A model generated the notes under the pieces. The model was not told where the DNA came from. It saw only the letters and a program-made list of their open reading frames with translations, and did not search any database. From Bacteroides sp. MSB163 (lineage in GTDB: Bacteria > Bacteroidota > Bacteroidia > Bacteroidales > Bacteroidaceae): a DNA stretch of 64,000 bases. Location of the stretch: contig NZ_CP143867.1 of assembly GCF_036416795.1 (NCBI RefSeq), positions 496,001 to 560,000 on the forward strand, given 5' to 3'. The first letter of the stretch is position 1, and every line of letters begins with the position of its first letter. The position numbers and the translations under genes are program-made. Below, piece by piece: positions 52,171 through 61,509 of this stretch.

Positions 52171-53154
52171 CTATTTTGTCTGTAGTTCATTGCGTACTAT
52201 CTGCCCCCATTCCTTCATATCCTGATCAGCCCAATTGCCGTCAGAAAAAGCTGAGGGGAGAAGCATTGAGCAAGTCTCATTCTTATCCGAAACAGACCAC
52301 GCTACCCAACTTATGGAACGTCGCTGCATCCAGTCAAGCCAGTTTTGCCACTCTTCTTTATTTACTGCACCATCGCCACTGGCCTCCATACCGGCACATT
52401 CGGATATAAATACCGGAAGCCCTTTGCTCAAAGCATAGTCTGTACGGTCACGCAACCATTGTCCGTGAGTATTGGCATAAAAGTGAACAGTATACATTAT
52501 ATTATTATAACCGATAATAGGATCATCTGCCGCTAGGTGAATATCCTGATCCCAATGCGGACAACCTACCAGAATAACAGCCTCCGGTTCTATGGCACGG
52601 ATGGTTTTGATAATTTCGACAGAGTATGCTTTCACTTGTTCCCAACTATCTTCCACCGGTTCATTAAACACTTCATAAATCACATTAGGGACACCCTTAT
52701 AACGAGTTGCCATTTGTGCAAAGAATTCCTTGGCCTCTTCCTGACGCAGATTATGGCTATGCCAGTCAATGATTGCATAAACATTATTTTCAATAGCCGC
52801 ATCCACTACTGTCGTGACACACTTAATGCCAAACTCCGGCTTGTACACATAGCAGGCACTATCCAAGTCCACTCCCATAGAAGCTCGAAGCACCTTCGCA
52901 CCCCAATCTCCAGAAAGATAAGCTACGGTAGAAGCATTATAGAAACGAGGCCAAAACTGATGCCACCCATAACTGACACCTTTCAGTACAACCGTATCAC
53001 CCTGTTCATTCACCAATTGCGTACCAGTCACACACAGACGGGGCAACTGCTTTGCAGTACCTTCCTGATTTGCTTTTTCAGACGTACCCGCTCCACATCC
53101 AAACATTGCGGTCAGCAGACAAACAGCCAACAAACTTTTCCAAATATTCATCAT
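52171..53154 (-). CDS. GH5 endo-glycanase, lipoprotein
   Basis: A 327-aa enzyme with a lipobox (TAMFGC, Cys20). The GH5 barrel covers about 40-325. The acid/base is E165 in YEVFNEP and the nucleophile is E252 in VFISECAG; the VLRASMG, IIDWHSH and YTVHFYANTHGQW motifs fit an endoglucanase-like (GH5_2-type) subgroup. In this locus it may cut the glucose-containing parts of glucomannan. It begins 1 base after the stop of the CE7-GH5 gene, so the two are translated from one mRNA. Confidence 0.9.
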   Translation of the reverse strand: MMNIWKSLLAVCLLTAMFGCGAGTSEKANQEGTAKQLPRLCVTGTQLVNEQGDTVVLKGVSYGWHQFWPRFYNASTVAYLSGDWGAKVLRASMGVDLDSACYVYKPEFGIKCVTTVVDAAIENNVYAIIDWHSHNLRQEEAKEFFAQMATRYKGVPNVIYEVFNEPVEDSWEQVKAYSVEIIKTIRAIEPEAVILVGCPHWDQDIHLAADDPIIGYNNIMYTVHFYANTHGQWLRDRTDYALSKGLPVFISECAGMEASGDGAVNKEEWQNWLDWMQRRSISWVAWSVSDKNETCSMLLPSAFSDGNWADQDMKEWGQIVRNELQTK

Positions 53155-53155
53155 A

Positions 53156-55684
53156 TTATTTCAATTTTGCATTTTCAGTTTTTATAATCTCAACAGTAGT
53201 ATCCGTTGCGAAAACAGAATTCAGCCCCTGCTCTTCCTGAGCCGGATCTCCGGTGTAATCATCTCCCTTTTCCCAATAGATATGTTCGGGATTCTGTTCA
53301 GCAAAACCACCCCATGCCCAAAAATTACATCCGGCAAAAAGCCCGCCGTTCTCCCGGTCCTGACGAATCAAATCAAATACATATTGATAATACTCATCAC
53401 GAACTTCTGTCGAAGTGCTTTTAGAAAAACGAAAACCATCACGAGGGAAGCCAAATTCTTCAAGTACCACAGGCTTCTTATATTTCTGCGCAACCACCAT
53501 GTGATCATTAATATATTTCTTCGTATTCTCCTTAGCTCGCGGAAGAAGTTCTTTCAAACTATCAGCTTTTACCCATCCCCAGTTATAAGGCCAAATATGG
53601 ATATTCAGATAGTCAATATTCGGATCTGCATGCACTCTTTCATATAATGCAATGTCCCCCTCGCATCCCCAGGAGCCCTCACTTCCGGAAGAAACCAGAT
53701 GATTGGGGTCGAGCGACTTTATAAGGGCGGCAACATCTGCCATCCATTTAGCGAAAGGCTCTTTGTTTTCATCGGAAAAAGCGCGAGGCTCATTGCCTAT
53801 CTGCCAAGACATAAGCGTTGGATCATCCACATATTTTATCTGATTATACCTATTTGTTCTTGTGACGATGTCTTTGACATAATTGGCAAACAACACCTTC
53901 GCGCTATCCGATTGATGAAATTGTTTCACATATTCCATATAGGCAGGCCAACCGTCTATTGCAGGCACTACAGCCTTACCGTGTCCCGACCATTGCAGAT
54001 ATACAGAATAACCACCACTCCACTCCCAGGAGTTATTCAAATAGAGTACGGCGGTCATGTCCCGCTTGCGCAATTCATTCATAAAGTAATCCAATCCGGC
54101 TAAAATAGTATCATTATACACACCGGGAGCTACTTGCAGAGAAGGTTGCACACGGGTTTTCACACCATTTTCACCGTCCGCACCTACCAATACACGCAAA
54201 TTATTAATGCCGATACTTTTCAGAAAATCCAATTCTTTATGCAGGCGTTCACGATCACCTCCTTCACCTTCAGAACCAAGAATGGCACCGTACCAGAAAT
54301 TGGTACCTACATAATAATAGGGGTTTCCATTACGGATGAACTGTCCGTTCGCATTCACATGAACGAATGAGCTTTCAACAGGTTTAGGAGTACATGCACC
54401 CGGCGCACCTATTCCCAACTGTTTCCACAGCCATGCCAGCCATTCGTCCCATTGTTCCTGATACCAATAATGACCAGTTTCAAGATATGGATGGAGTTCT
54501 TTGGGAGAAGTCACCACATTATAAGCGGCATACATGGAAGTCGGCGGACAAACATCATCATTATATCCCCAACTGAACCAACCGGGTACTGTAAGACAAC
54601 GGGCAAAGTTAGCCGTATCATAATAACGCACCACTTCCAGTTCTTTAGCATCGGGAGCACCATAATAATAGAAATAATGCGGCCAGCCACAAGCACGTTT
54701 CTTCATAAAGGCTTCATGGTCGCACAGTGCCGGATGAACGGCAGCAAAGAAAGTGACGCGCGGATCAAGGGCCGCCGTCATCACAGAAAGTGCCCCACCC
54801 TGACTGGAGCCTGTTACACCAAGTGCCTGCCCGTTATATTGCGGCAATTCACAGATGAAATCAACCGAACGTAAAGCACCGATAATCACCCGGTGATAAT
54901 AGAAATTCCTCAAATCATTCCGGCAGAAAGTCCAGTAACCATTCAATGCACCATTCATCAGATTATCATAAAAAGATTGCTCCATAGTGACGGGAATACC
55001 GTGGATGCCAACTTCCAATGTGATTGCACCTTGTTCCGCTGTATAAACATCTCCGGCATACGGACGGATACCTGCACCGGGCACACGCAACAGAGCCGGA
55101 TACTTACCTTCTTTTTTCGGCACACAAAGGATACCGTAGAAACGGGAACCCCAACGATCTGTTTGAAAGCTGACATGATAGACATTGACTGTCGCAGTAC
55201 ATCGCTCGGGAAGCAGAGTCATCAAGGGTTGAAGCGATGTCCGGCGGGCGCCTTCCAGCTCTTTCGCCCAAAATTCACGAAAGTCTCCGGGAAGTTCCGT
55301 AATGGGTTGCAGTTGTTCGGGAGAATAAGCAGCGGTCGCCAGTCCTTCGTATTTACGGTTACCTACATGTGCCGTCACTTTACAACGCAGAAATCCGGAT
55401 GTCTTCATCGTCCCCTGCAACTTCAATTCACCATTCTTCAACAATACGCCTTTCTTGACTTCAGTAGGATACATCTCCGGCCCCAGCTCATAATCCACCG
55501 TCACATTCTGCAAAAGATTCTGAGCTTTCAGCACCCGCACGGTAAATGTACATTTGTCATTCAAACGATAATTCCAATCGGTACGATCAGGAGAAACCAT
55601 TACACGGATTTCATTACCGCGTATCTGCGCCGTTGCGGCAAGCATACACAACAGGCATCCAAAAAGAAGTGATATTTTTCTCAT
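53156..55684 (-). CDS. CE7 acetyl esterase fused to GH5 beta-mannanase
   Basis: An 842-aa secreted two-enzyme protein (signal peptide ending AATA-QIRG). An N-terminal beta domain (about 22-125) leads into a CE7 acetylxylan-esterase/cephalosporin-deacetylase-type hydrolase (about 130-425), with S294 in VTGSSQGG, D376/377 in GYNDDVCPP and H405 in ETGHYWY. A GH5 barrel of the mannanase type (about 435-815) follows, with E632 in WQIGNEPRAF and E742/743 in VVLEEFGFPRDG. The pairing suggests removal of acetyl groups and cleavage of the same acetylated mannan chain. It is preceded by a TACATTTG -7 element and followed after 1 base by a GH5 gene. Confidence 0.92.
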   Translation of the reverse strand: MRKISLLFGCLLCMLAATAQIRGNEIRVMVSPDRTDWNYRLNDKCTFTVRVLKAQNLLQNVTVDYELGPEMYPTEVKKGVLLKNGELKLQGTMKTSGFLRCKVTAHVGNRKYEGLATAAYSPEQLQPITELPGDFREFWAKELEGARRTSLQPLMTLLPERCTATVNVYHVSFQTDRWGSRFYGILCVPKKEGKYPALLRVPGAGIRPYAGDVYTAEQGAITLEVGIHGIPVTMEQSFYDNLMNGALNGYWTFCRNDLRNFYYHRVIIGALRSVDFICELPQYNGQALGVTGSSQGGALSVMTAALDPRVTFFAAVHPALCDHEAFMKKRACGWPHYFYYYGAPDAKELEVVRYYDTANFARCLTVPGWFSWGYNDDVCPPTSMYAAYNVVTSPKELHPYLETGHYWYQEQWDEWLAWLWKQLGIGAPGACTPKPVESSFVHVNANGQFIRNGNPYYYVGTNFWYGAILGSEGEGGDRERLHKELDFLKSIGINNLRVLVGADGENGVKTRVQPSLQVAPGVYNDTILAGLDYFMNELRKRDMTAVLYLNNSWEWSGGYSVYLQWSGHGKAVVPAIDGWPAYMEYVKQFHQSDSAKVLFANYVKDIVTRTNRYNQIKYVDDPTLMSWQIGNEPRAFSDENKEPFAKWMADVAALIKSLDPNHLVSSGSEGSWGCEGDIALYERVHADPNIDYLNIHIWPYNWGWVKADSLKELLPRAKENTKKYINDHMVVAQKYKKPVVLEEFGFPRDGFRFSKSTSTEVRDEYYQYVFDLIRQDRENGGLFAGCNFWAWGGFAEQNPEHIYWEKGDDYTGDPAQEEQGLNSVFATDTTVEIIKTENAKLK

Positions 55685-55713
55685 GGTAGAAAACTAAGAT
55701 TTGTTCGTTGTTG

Positions 55714-55721
55714 CAAATGTA
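55714..55721 (-). promoter_or_regulatory. -7 box of the CE7-GH5 operon
   Basis: TACATTTG on the minus strand, an exact TAnnTTTG match 30 bases before the start at 55684. No TTG lies 19-21 bases upstream, consistent with activator control, possibly by the adjacent AraC-type gene. Confidence 0.5.
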
Positions 55722-55755
55722 CGTGGTTTCGAAGAAGAAGAATGATACAATATTA

Positions 55756-56643
55756 TCATATCACAATCTTCTTCTTTCTATAGTTTTCCCTGAACTCCTT
55801 CGGTGAACAATCTTTTTTACGCTTAAACATTCGGTTGAAGTTGGACAGATTATTGAAGCCGCAATCATAGCAGATTTCGGCAATGGTATGCGCCGAGTCC
55901 ACCAACAGGCGTGTAGCAAACCCCAGACGAATATCTATAATATAGTCGGAAAGCGTCTTTCCCGTACGCAACCGGAAGAAACGGCTGAACGAAACCGGTG
56001 TCATACCCACCATATCCGCCAGAGTATTCAAACGGATGTCTTCCTGATAGTGGTCGGCAATATATTTCTGCACCTTCTGCACCCGGCGACTGTCAGAGAA
56101 CGTCTCGATCTTAGCAAAGGAAGAGCTGGACAGCACCTTTGCATCATCATACAAAGACAATTCATAAAGAATGCGCAGAAAATGCATCACCGCATAGAAT
56201 CCCTGTTCTTCGGAAGCCAGTTTATCCAGCCAGTTATACACTTTCATGATGGCTTGCATGGGGAAACTAATGCCGCATTGCGCCTTTTCCAGCATACGCC
56301 GGATGCTGTCGAACTGGTTCTTGTTCATGAAGTTCTTGAAAAACAGGTCGGATGAAAACTGAATCGTGATTTCCCGTATCTCCTTCGAAGTACATTCGTG
56401 TTGCTCCCACACATGCTCCAGTTCTTTGCCGGTAATCAGTACCAAGTCATAGTCGCTGATAACCTCGGCAGAGTCTCCCACTACCCGGCGGACACCGGCT
56501 GCATGTTCCGTAAAGTTCAATTCGAATTCGGCATGACAGTGGATAGGATAAGTAAACTCCGTCTTGCGACGGTCGGCGATATAAAAACAATCGCGGTCGG
56601 ACAAGGGAGTAATCTCCCTCATAATGTAGTTTGAGTTTTCCAT
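55756..56643 (-). CDS. AraC-family transcriptional regulator
   Basis: A 295-aa regulator. The N-terminal cupin-like domain (about 25-180, FTYPIHCHAEFELNFTEHAAG) probably binds a sugar. The C-terminal AraC DNA-binding domain (about 190-290) has two helix-turn-helix motifs (LNTLADMVGMTPVSFSRFFR and IAEICYDCGFNNLSNFNRMFKRK). No membrane segment or receiver domain is present. It lies directly upstream of the CE7-GH5 operon on the same strand and is the only regulator in the mannan PUL, so it is the likely activator of these genes. Confidence 0.92.
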   Translation of the reverse strand: MENSNYIMREITPLSDRDCFYIADRRKTEFTYPIHCHAEFELNFTEHAAGVRRVVGDSAEVISDYDLVLITGKELEHVWEQHECTSKEIREITIQFSSDLFFKNFMNKNQFDSIRRMLEKAQCGISFPMQAIMKVYNWLDKLASEEQGFYAVMHFLRILYELSLYDDAKVLSSSSFAKIETFSDSRRVQKVQKYIADHYQEDIRLNTLADMVGMTPVSFSRFFRLRTGKTLSDYIIDIRLGFATRLLVDSAHTIAEICYDCGFNNLSNFNRMFKRKKDCSPKEFRENYRKKKIVI

Positions 56644-56749
56644 ATTGATTGGTTAAAATAGTATCATGTCACAAAAATAACCATTCTTTTTAATCCCGAA
56701 TGGTAGAATTTGTTTTATTATGGGGTAAGATTTGTTATAAAAAGAAAGA

Positions 56750-56784
56750 AAGGTTATACCTAGCCATCGGAAAGGTATAACCTT
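56750..56784. terminator. Terminator after GH3
   Basis: AAGGTTATACC (56750-56760) is exactly inverted as GGTATAACCTT (56774-56784). T-rich stretches follow on both strands (A-rich on plus). It lies 27 bases after the GH3 stop on the minus strand and separates GH3 from the AraC gene. Confidence 0.75.
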
Positions 56785-56810
56785 AAAAAGAAAAAAGTAA
56801 TAACTGTATT

Positions 56811-59111
56811 TTATTTCACAAAGAAAGAGTCTTTCAGCAGATCCTTATCATCAGAAGATGCGCCTACCATCACAATAAACTCACCCGGTTCTACAATCTT
56901 CTTCATCTTTTTATCATAGAAAGCCAGTTTATCGGGTGTGATCTTAAAGTTCACGACCTGACTTTCACCGGCTTTCAGCGATACGCGGGCAAAGTCTTTC
57001 AGTTCCTTCACCGGACGGGTGACGCTACTGAATTTATCACGTATATACAATTGCACGATCTCCACTCCATCACGGTCGCCCGTATTCGTTACTTTTACAC
57101 TTACATCCACCGTGCCATCCTTAGTGATTTCTTTCTGTGCCAATTTCAGGTCATCATATTTATATGTAGTATAAGAAAGACCGTGACCAAACGGATAAAG
57201 CGGAGTGCTTGGCTTGCCTGCCGCATAAGGATGGAAGTATTGTGACGGCTTATGGTTATATATCATCTGCAACTGACCTACGCTATGAGGAATCGTAATA
57301 GCCAACTTGGCTGACGGATTCACCTTACCATACAGAATTTCGGCTACTGCCTGCCCTCCGTACATTCCTGGTGCCCATGCTTCTACGATAGCGGGAAGAT
57401 TTTCGGCCGCCCACTGCACACCGAGAGGACGTCCGTTCACCAAAATAAGAATAGTCGGCTTACCGGAAGCAGCCACTTTCTCTATCAACTCGTTCTGCAA
57501 ACCTACCAGGTCGAGATCCGACCGGTCGGTATCTTCACCGTCTGTACGGTCATTCCAACGGAAGCGCATCATATATTCACCTGCCACTACTATATTGAGA
57601 TCAGCACTCTTGGCACGTACAGCAGCTTCAGCCACTTTCTTCGGATCCATGTTGCGAGGGTCCCAACCTTGGTCTACAAAATCAAACTGAGTATCGGGAG
57701 CAATCATCTTCAGACCTTCCAGGATGGTAGTTACGTTTTCATCTTTCTCAGGAGCACTCCAGTCACCCAAGATATTCTGGTCGTCGGCATTGATACCGGT
57801 CACCATGATCTTCTTATATCTGGAAGCATCCAGAGGGAGTACACCGTCATTCTTCAATAATACAATGCCATTGCGGGCAGACTCAAGAGCCGTTGCACGA
57901 TGCTCATCGCAAAGGCGTACTTTCATGGTTTCGGCCTCATCGGCATAAGGTTGTTCGAAAAGACCGAGACGGAATTTGATATCCAGTATGCGACGTACAG
58001 ATTCGTCAATACGGGATTCGGGGATACGTCCTTCCTTCACCAACTCCACTACCATCTCATTCCAGTGAATACCATGCATGTGCATGTCCATACCTCCCAT
58101 AATAGACTGATAAAAAGCTTCCTTCAGATTTTCGGCAGTAGCATGGAGGTCATGGATATGTTCAATATCCATCCAATCGCTGACTACGAATCCGGGGAAG
58201 TTCCATTCACCACGCAGAATATCCTGCATCAGCCACTCATTGCTATGACAAGGGATACCGTTCAGTTCATTGTGGGCAGTCATCAGAGACATGGCTCCCA
58301 CCTTCACTCCTGCCTCAAAGGGAGGAAAGAAAACTTCACGAAGTGTACGCTCTGACAAATCAGTGGGAGAACCGTTCGTTCCGTTGATGGGTTCACTGCC
58401 ACCGACGAAATGCTTGATACAAGCCAGTACATCTTCGTTGCCATTCAAATCGCCTTGATAACCTTTCACGGACTGTACGCCCAGCAAAGTAACCAGATAA
58501 GGATCTTCACCATACGTTTCGCCAACACGTCCCCAACGGGCATCACGGGCTACTTCCACATTCGGATTAAACGTCCAGTGCATGTTCATCGCACGCATTT
58601 CCTTTGCAGTCTGCCGGGCTATCTTATAAGCCATCAGCGTATCAAAGGAACAAGCAAGGTTGATGTTGGTGGGGTATACCGTATTATCCGGCGCATTAGC
58701 ATTGCCATGGATGGCATCGATACCGAATATAATAGGTATCTGCAAGCGGCTCTTCATTGCGAGAGATTGCAGATAGTTGGCTTCTTCAATGGTCAATACA
58801 TGCAGAAAAGAACCAATCAGTCCTTCTTCCGTCCACTTCTCTATATCTTTTTCCGTAAAGCCTGGATAGAAAGCATTTGCGGTATTATTCTTCAATTCTT
58901 CTTCGGTCATCACAGCACTGTTTGCCTTGATATGTTCCACACCGACGAACTGATTCATCTGACCTACTTTCTCCTCCAGAGTCATTCTTTTCAAGAGATC
59001 TTCTACCCTGTCCTTTACGGGTGCGGTAGAGTCTTTATACACTTCCTCCCGGCTTCCGCCGCAGGAACACAAACAAGCTCCGATTGCCATAATTGCGATT
59101 ATTTTCTTCAT
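56811..59111 (-). CDS. GH3 beta-glucosidase-type enzyme, lipoprotein
   Basis: A 766-aa exo-glycosidase with a lipobox-type N-terminus (MAIGACLCSCGG). The two-domain GH3 core is complete: the TIM-barrel with the nucleophile aspartate in GFVVSDWMDIEH and the substrate motif CIKHFVGG, the alpha/beta domain with VDVSVKVTNTGDRDG, and a C-terminal fibronectin-III-like domain. GH3 beta-glucosidases in mannan loci remove glucose from glucomannan oligosaccharides, which complements the GH26/GH5 enzymes. It has its own promoter with a leader of about 180 bases that contains a long inverted repeat. Confidence 0.94.
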   Translation of the reverse strand: MKKIIAIMAIGACLCSCGGSREEVYKDSTAPVKDRVEDLLKRMTLEEKVGQMNQFVGVEHIKANSAVMTEEELKNNTANAFYPGFTEKDIEKWTEEGLIGSFLHVLTIEEANYLQSLAMKSRLQIPIIFGIDAIHGNANAPDNTVYPTNINLACSFDTLMAYKIARQTAKEMRAMNMHWTFNPNVEVARDARWGRVGETYGEDPYLVTLLGVQSVKGYQGDLNGNEDVLACIKHFVGGSEPINGTNGSPTDLSERTLREVFFPPFEAGVKVGAMSLMTAHNELNGIPCHSNEWLMQDILRGEWNFPGFVVSDWMDIEHIHDLHATAENLKEAFYQSIMGGMDMHMHGIHWNEMVVELVKEGRIPESRIDESVRRILDIKFRLGLFEQPYADEAETMKVRLCDEHRATALESARNGIVLLKNDGVLPLDASRYKKIMVTGINADDQNILGDWSAPEKDENVTTILEGLKMIAPDTQFDFVDQGWDPRNMDPKKVAEAAVRAKSADLNIVVAGEYMMRFRWNDRTDGEDTDRSDLDLVGLQNELIEKVAASGKPTILILVNGRPLGVQWAAENLPAIVEAWAPGMYGGQAVAEILYGKVNPSAKLAITIPHSVGQLQMIYNHKPSQYFHPYAAGKPSTPLYPFGHGLSYTTYKYDDLKLAQKEITKDGTVDVSVKVTNTGDRDGVEIVQLYIRDKFSSVTRPVKELKDFARVSLKAGESQVVNFKITPDKLAFYDKKMKKIVEPGEFIVMVGASSDDKDLLKDSFFVK

Positions 59112-59149
59112 TATTATTAGGTTTTGAATGAAGTGATGATTTATTTTTT

Positions 59150-59239
59150 AGACGCGGATGACACGGATGACGCAGATTTTTTATTTATTGATGTGACAGC
59201 GCAGCCTTTAAATCCGTGTCATCCGTGTCATCTGCGTCT
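59150..59239. repeat. Inverted repeat with 28-nt arms, copy B
   Basis: The arms at 59150-59177 and 59212-59239 use the same CGGATGACACGGATGACG phrase as copy A (16005-16110), and pair with a few mismatches that are all G-U compatible. The loop contains CAGCGCAGCCTTTAAA. It lies in the 356-base gene-free stretch 59112-59467, inside the predicted GH3 leader; the rest of that stretch holds the two promoters listed. Confidence 0.75.
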
Positions 59240-59295
59240 AAGAGATTGAATACATAGGCTAAAATCATTTACCTCATTTCTTTTCTGTTACACCG

Positions 59296-59327
59296 CAAAG
59301 ATAGTGCTCTCCATGAATTTCCGGCAA
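59296..59327 (-). promoter_or_regulatory. Promoter of the GH3 gene
   Basis: On the minus strand TTG (59325-59327), 21 bases, then TATCTTTG (59296-59303), matching the Bacteroides -33/-7 pair. It would produce a leader of about 180 bases that includes inverted repeat copy B. Confidence 0.6.
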
Positions 59328-59430
59328 CAGTTTCTTATCCAAATGTAGTACAATTTGTTTCAAATCGAGGTATCAGTTGTATTCCTCATACTTTTGATGA
59401 ACAAAACAAGTCTTTTCCGGAAGAAATGTA

Positions 59431-59438
59431 TACTTTTG
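59431..59438 (+). promoter_or_regulatory. -7 box of the aldo/keto reductase
   Basis: TACTTTTG matches TAnnTTTG exactly, 30 bases before the ATG at 59468. It overlaps an alternative longer reading frame from 59426, which argues for the 59468 start. Confidence 0.5.
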
Positions 59439-59467
59439 TATCCGAACAATCTCTTAAACCCAATAAC

Positions 59468-60475
59468 ATGATAAACCCCATTTACTCTCCCGACAGCAAC
59501 CGGTATGACAATGGTATGAAGTACCGCCGGTGCGGACGAAGCGGCATCCTGCTGCCCGAAATATCCTTAGGCTTATGGCACAACTTCGGCGACGTAAACA
59601 CGCTGGCCAATTCCCAGGCGATGGCACATTACGCTTTCGCCCAAGGTATCACTCATTTCGACCTTGCCAACAACTACGGCCCATCCTACGGTTCTGCCGA
59701 AGAAACCTTCGGAATGATTATGAAGAAATCGTTCATGCCCTACCGGGACGAACTGTTCATTTCAACCAAAGCCGGTCATGACATGTGGCCCGGCCCATAC
59801 GGTGAATGGGGGTCCAGAAAGTATCTGATGAACAGCCTCAACCAAAGTCTGAAACGGATGAATCTGGACTATGTAGACATCTTCTACTCGCACCGCTATG
59901 ATCCGGTAACTCCATTGGAAGAAACACTGCAAGCTCTTGTTGACATTGTCCGACAAGGCAAAGCCTTATACGTGGGTATCTCCAAATATCCGAAAGAAGC
60001 TGCCGAATTTGCTTACCGCTATCTGGAAGAGAGAGATGTGCATTGCTTGCTTTATCAAGGAAGATATAATATGTTCAACCGGGAACCGGAGGAAGAAGGT
60101 ATTCTGCAACAGGCCAAAGAGAACGGAACAGGTTTCATCGCCTTCTCACCGTTGGCACAAGGACTGCTGACGAACCGTTATCTGAAAGGTATTCCCGAAG
60201 ACTCACGCATCGCCAAAGGCGGTTTCCTGAAAAAAGAAGCATTGACTGACGAGACATTGAAGAAGATAAAAGCCCTAAACGAAATTGCCACACAACGCGG
60301 ACAAACTCTTGCTGAGATGGCCCTGGCATGGTTACTGAAAGATGATATGATTACTTCAGTCATTATCGGAGCAAGCTCTGTAGCACAGTTAAATGACAAT
60401 CTGCAAAGTATCAAAAATACGAAATTCACGGCGGAAGAATTAGAAAAGATCAATCAGATAGATAGTCTGAAATAA
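59468..60475 (+). CDS. Aldo/keto reductase (YghZ-type)
   Basis: A 335-aa NADPH-dependent oxidoreductase of the (beta/alpha)8 aldo/keto reductase family, closest in layout to L-glyceraldehyde 3-phosphate reductase (YghZ). The start MINPIYSPDSNRYDNGMKYR fits that subgroup; ATG 59468 was chosen because the -7 box overlaps any earlier start. Visible motifs are FDLANNYGPSYGSAEE (Asp, Tyr), STKAGHDMWPGPYG (Lys) and YSHRYDPVTPLEETL (His), followed by the cofactor loop VIIGASSVAQLNDNL. It is a single gene facing away from the mannan PUL, and the link to sugar metabolism is not shown. Confidence 0.92.
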   Translation: MINPIYSPDSNRYDNGMKYRRCGRSGILLPEISLGLWHNFGDVNTLANSQAMAHYAFAQGITHFDLANNYGPSYGSAEETFGMIMKKSFMPYRDELFISTKAGHDMWPGPYGEWGSRKYLMNSLNQSLKRMNLDYVDIFYSHRYDPVTPLEETLQALVDIVRQGKALYVGISKYPKEAAEFAYRYLEERDVHCLLYQGRYNMFNREPEEEGILQQAKENGTGFIAFSPLAQGLLTNRYLKGIPEDSRIAKGGFLKKEALTDETLKKIKALNEIATQRGQTLAEMALAWLLKDDMITSVIIGASSVAQLNDNLQSIKNTKFTAEELEKINQIDSLK

Positions 60476-60542
60476 ACTGATAACAAGGACTTGTTTTATC
60501 ATCTGCAGACAGGTAAATCGGTTCCTTTTAAGAGTAACGAGC

Positions 60543-60608
60543 GTTGTACTAAATCCCGCATACGTTTTAGCTAAAGTTTAGCTATATGTATGCGGGATTT
60601 AGTACAAC
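60543..60608. repeat. 66-nt near-perfect hairpin (21-bp arms plus inner stem)
   Basis: The left arm 60543-60563 and right arm 60588-60608 are exact inverted copies over 21 bases (GTTGTACTAAATCCCGCATA...). Inside is a second perfect stem, TAGCTAAA-G-TTTAGCTA (60568-60584). It lies in the 281-base gap after the aldo/keto reductase. There is no T-run and no clear target-site duplication, so it may be a tiny mobile hairpin, a terminator without a T tail or a structured RNA. Confidence 0.8.
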
Positions 60609-60756
60609 AAGCATTCCCTTTCTTAAGACTTTTTTCACCAAGAATACAATTTTAACATACCCCCTTCTGAACCTTTTATTTTTTATCTTGTTCATGTACC
60701 AAAAGCCTGAGGTACCAGGGCAGGATTTTTATATTTAACCTAAACATTATAAAAGT

Positions 60757-61389
60757 ATGAAGAAATTAATTCCCCTATTATTGGTGGTCTTGACTTTCGC
60801 AGCCTGCGAAAAAGACCCTGACACGGATAAGCTGGACAACAAGTATCTGGTTTATACTAACTATGACACGAAAGCTGATTTCAAAGCTTTCCAAACGTAC
60901 TACATGCCGGACAGCATCCTTATCATCGGTGATAAGAAAGAAGCTGAATACTGGAAAGATGAGAGCGCCCAGGAAATATTGCAAGCCTACGCTACCAATA
61001 TGAACAATCGCGGCTATGTCCGTGTAGACGATCGCGAAGAAGCCAACCTCGGTTTGCAGGTCAGCTACATCAAGAGCACTTACTACTTTAATGATTACGG
61101 ACGTCCCGAATGGTGGTGGAACTATCCGGGCTACTGGGATGCACCTTACTGGGGTAACTGGGGCGGATGGTACTACCCGTATGCCGTGACTTATACATAT
61201 AGCACCGGTTCGTTCATCACCGAGCTCCTCAACCTGGAAGCCACTCAAGGCGAAAAGGAAAAATTGCCCATACTCTGGACAAGCTATATGAGTGGATTGC
61301 TTAGCGGTTCTACAGCTGTAAACACCAAACTGGCCGTTGAAGGTGTGAACCAAGCCTACGCTCAATCTTCCTATCTTACTAATAAGTAA
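60757..61389 (+). CDS. DUF4136 lipoprotein
   Basis: A 210-aa lipoprotein (MKKLIPLLLVVLTFAAC, Cys17). The mature part matches the DUF4136 pattern: an early YDTKADFKAFQTYYMPD, a tail of VYTDIA-like strands, and a Trp/Tyr-rich patch PEWWWNYPGYWDAPYWGNW with a turn-rich middle. The function of this family is not known to me. It lies 120 bases before an outer-membrane beta-barrel gene on the same strand, so both may serve the cell envelope. Confidence 0.88.
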   Translation: MKKLIPLLLVVLTFAACEKDPDTDKLDNKYLVYTNYDTKADFKAFQTYYMPDSILIIGDKKEAEYWKDESAQEILQAYATNMNNRGYVRVDDREEANLGLQVSYIKSTYYFNDYGRPEWWWNYPGYWDAPYWGNWGGWYYPYAVTYTYSTGSFITELLNLEATQGEKEKLPILWTSYMSGLLSGSTAVNTKLAVEGVNQAYAQSSYLTNK

Positions 61390-61509
61390 TGAGAAACAGG
61401 AGATACCATAATAAACTATCAACCTTTCACTCCTGATTTATATTAGTAGTAAATAGTTAAGTAGAGAGGTACAGCCTGAAGTATCTCATAACTAAAAACA
61501 ATAACAAGT

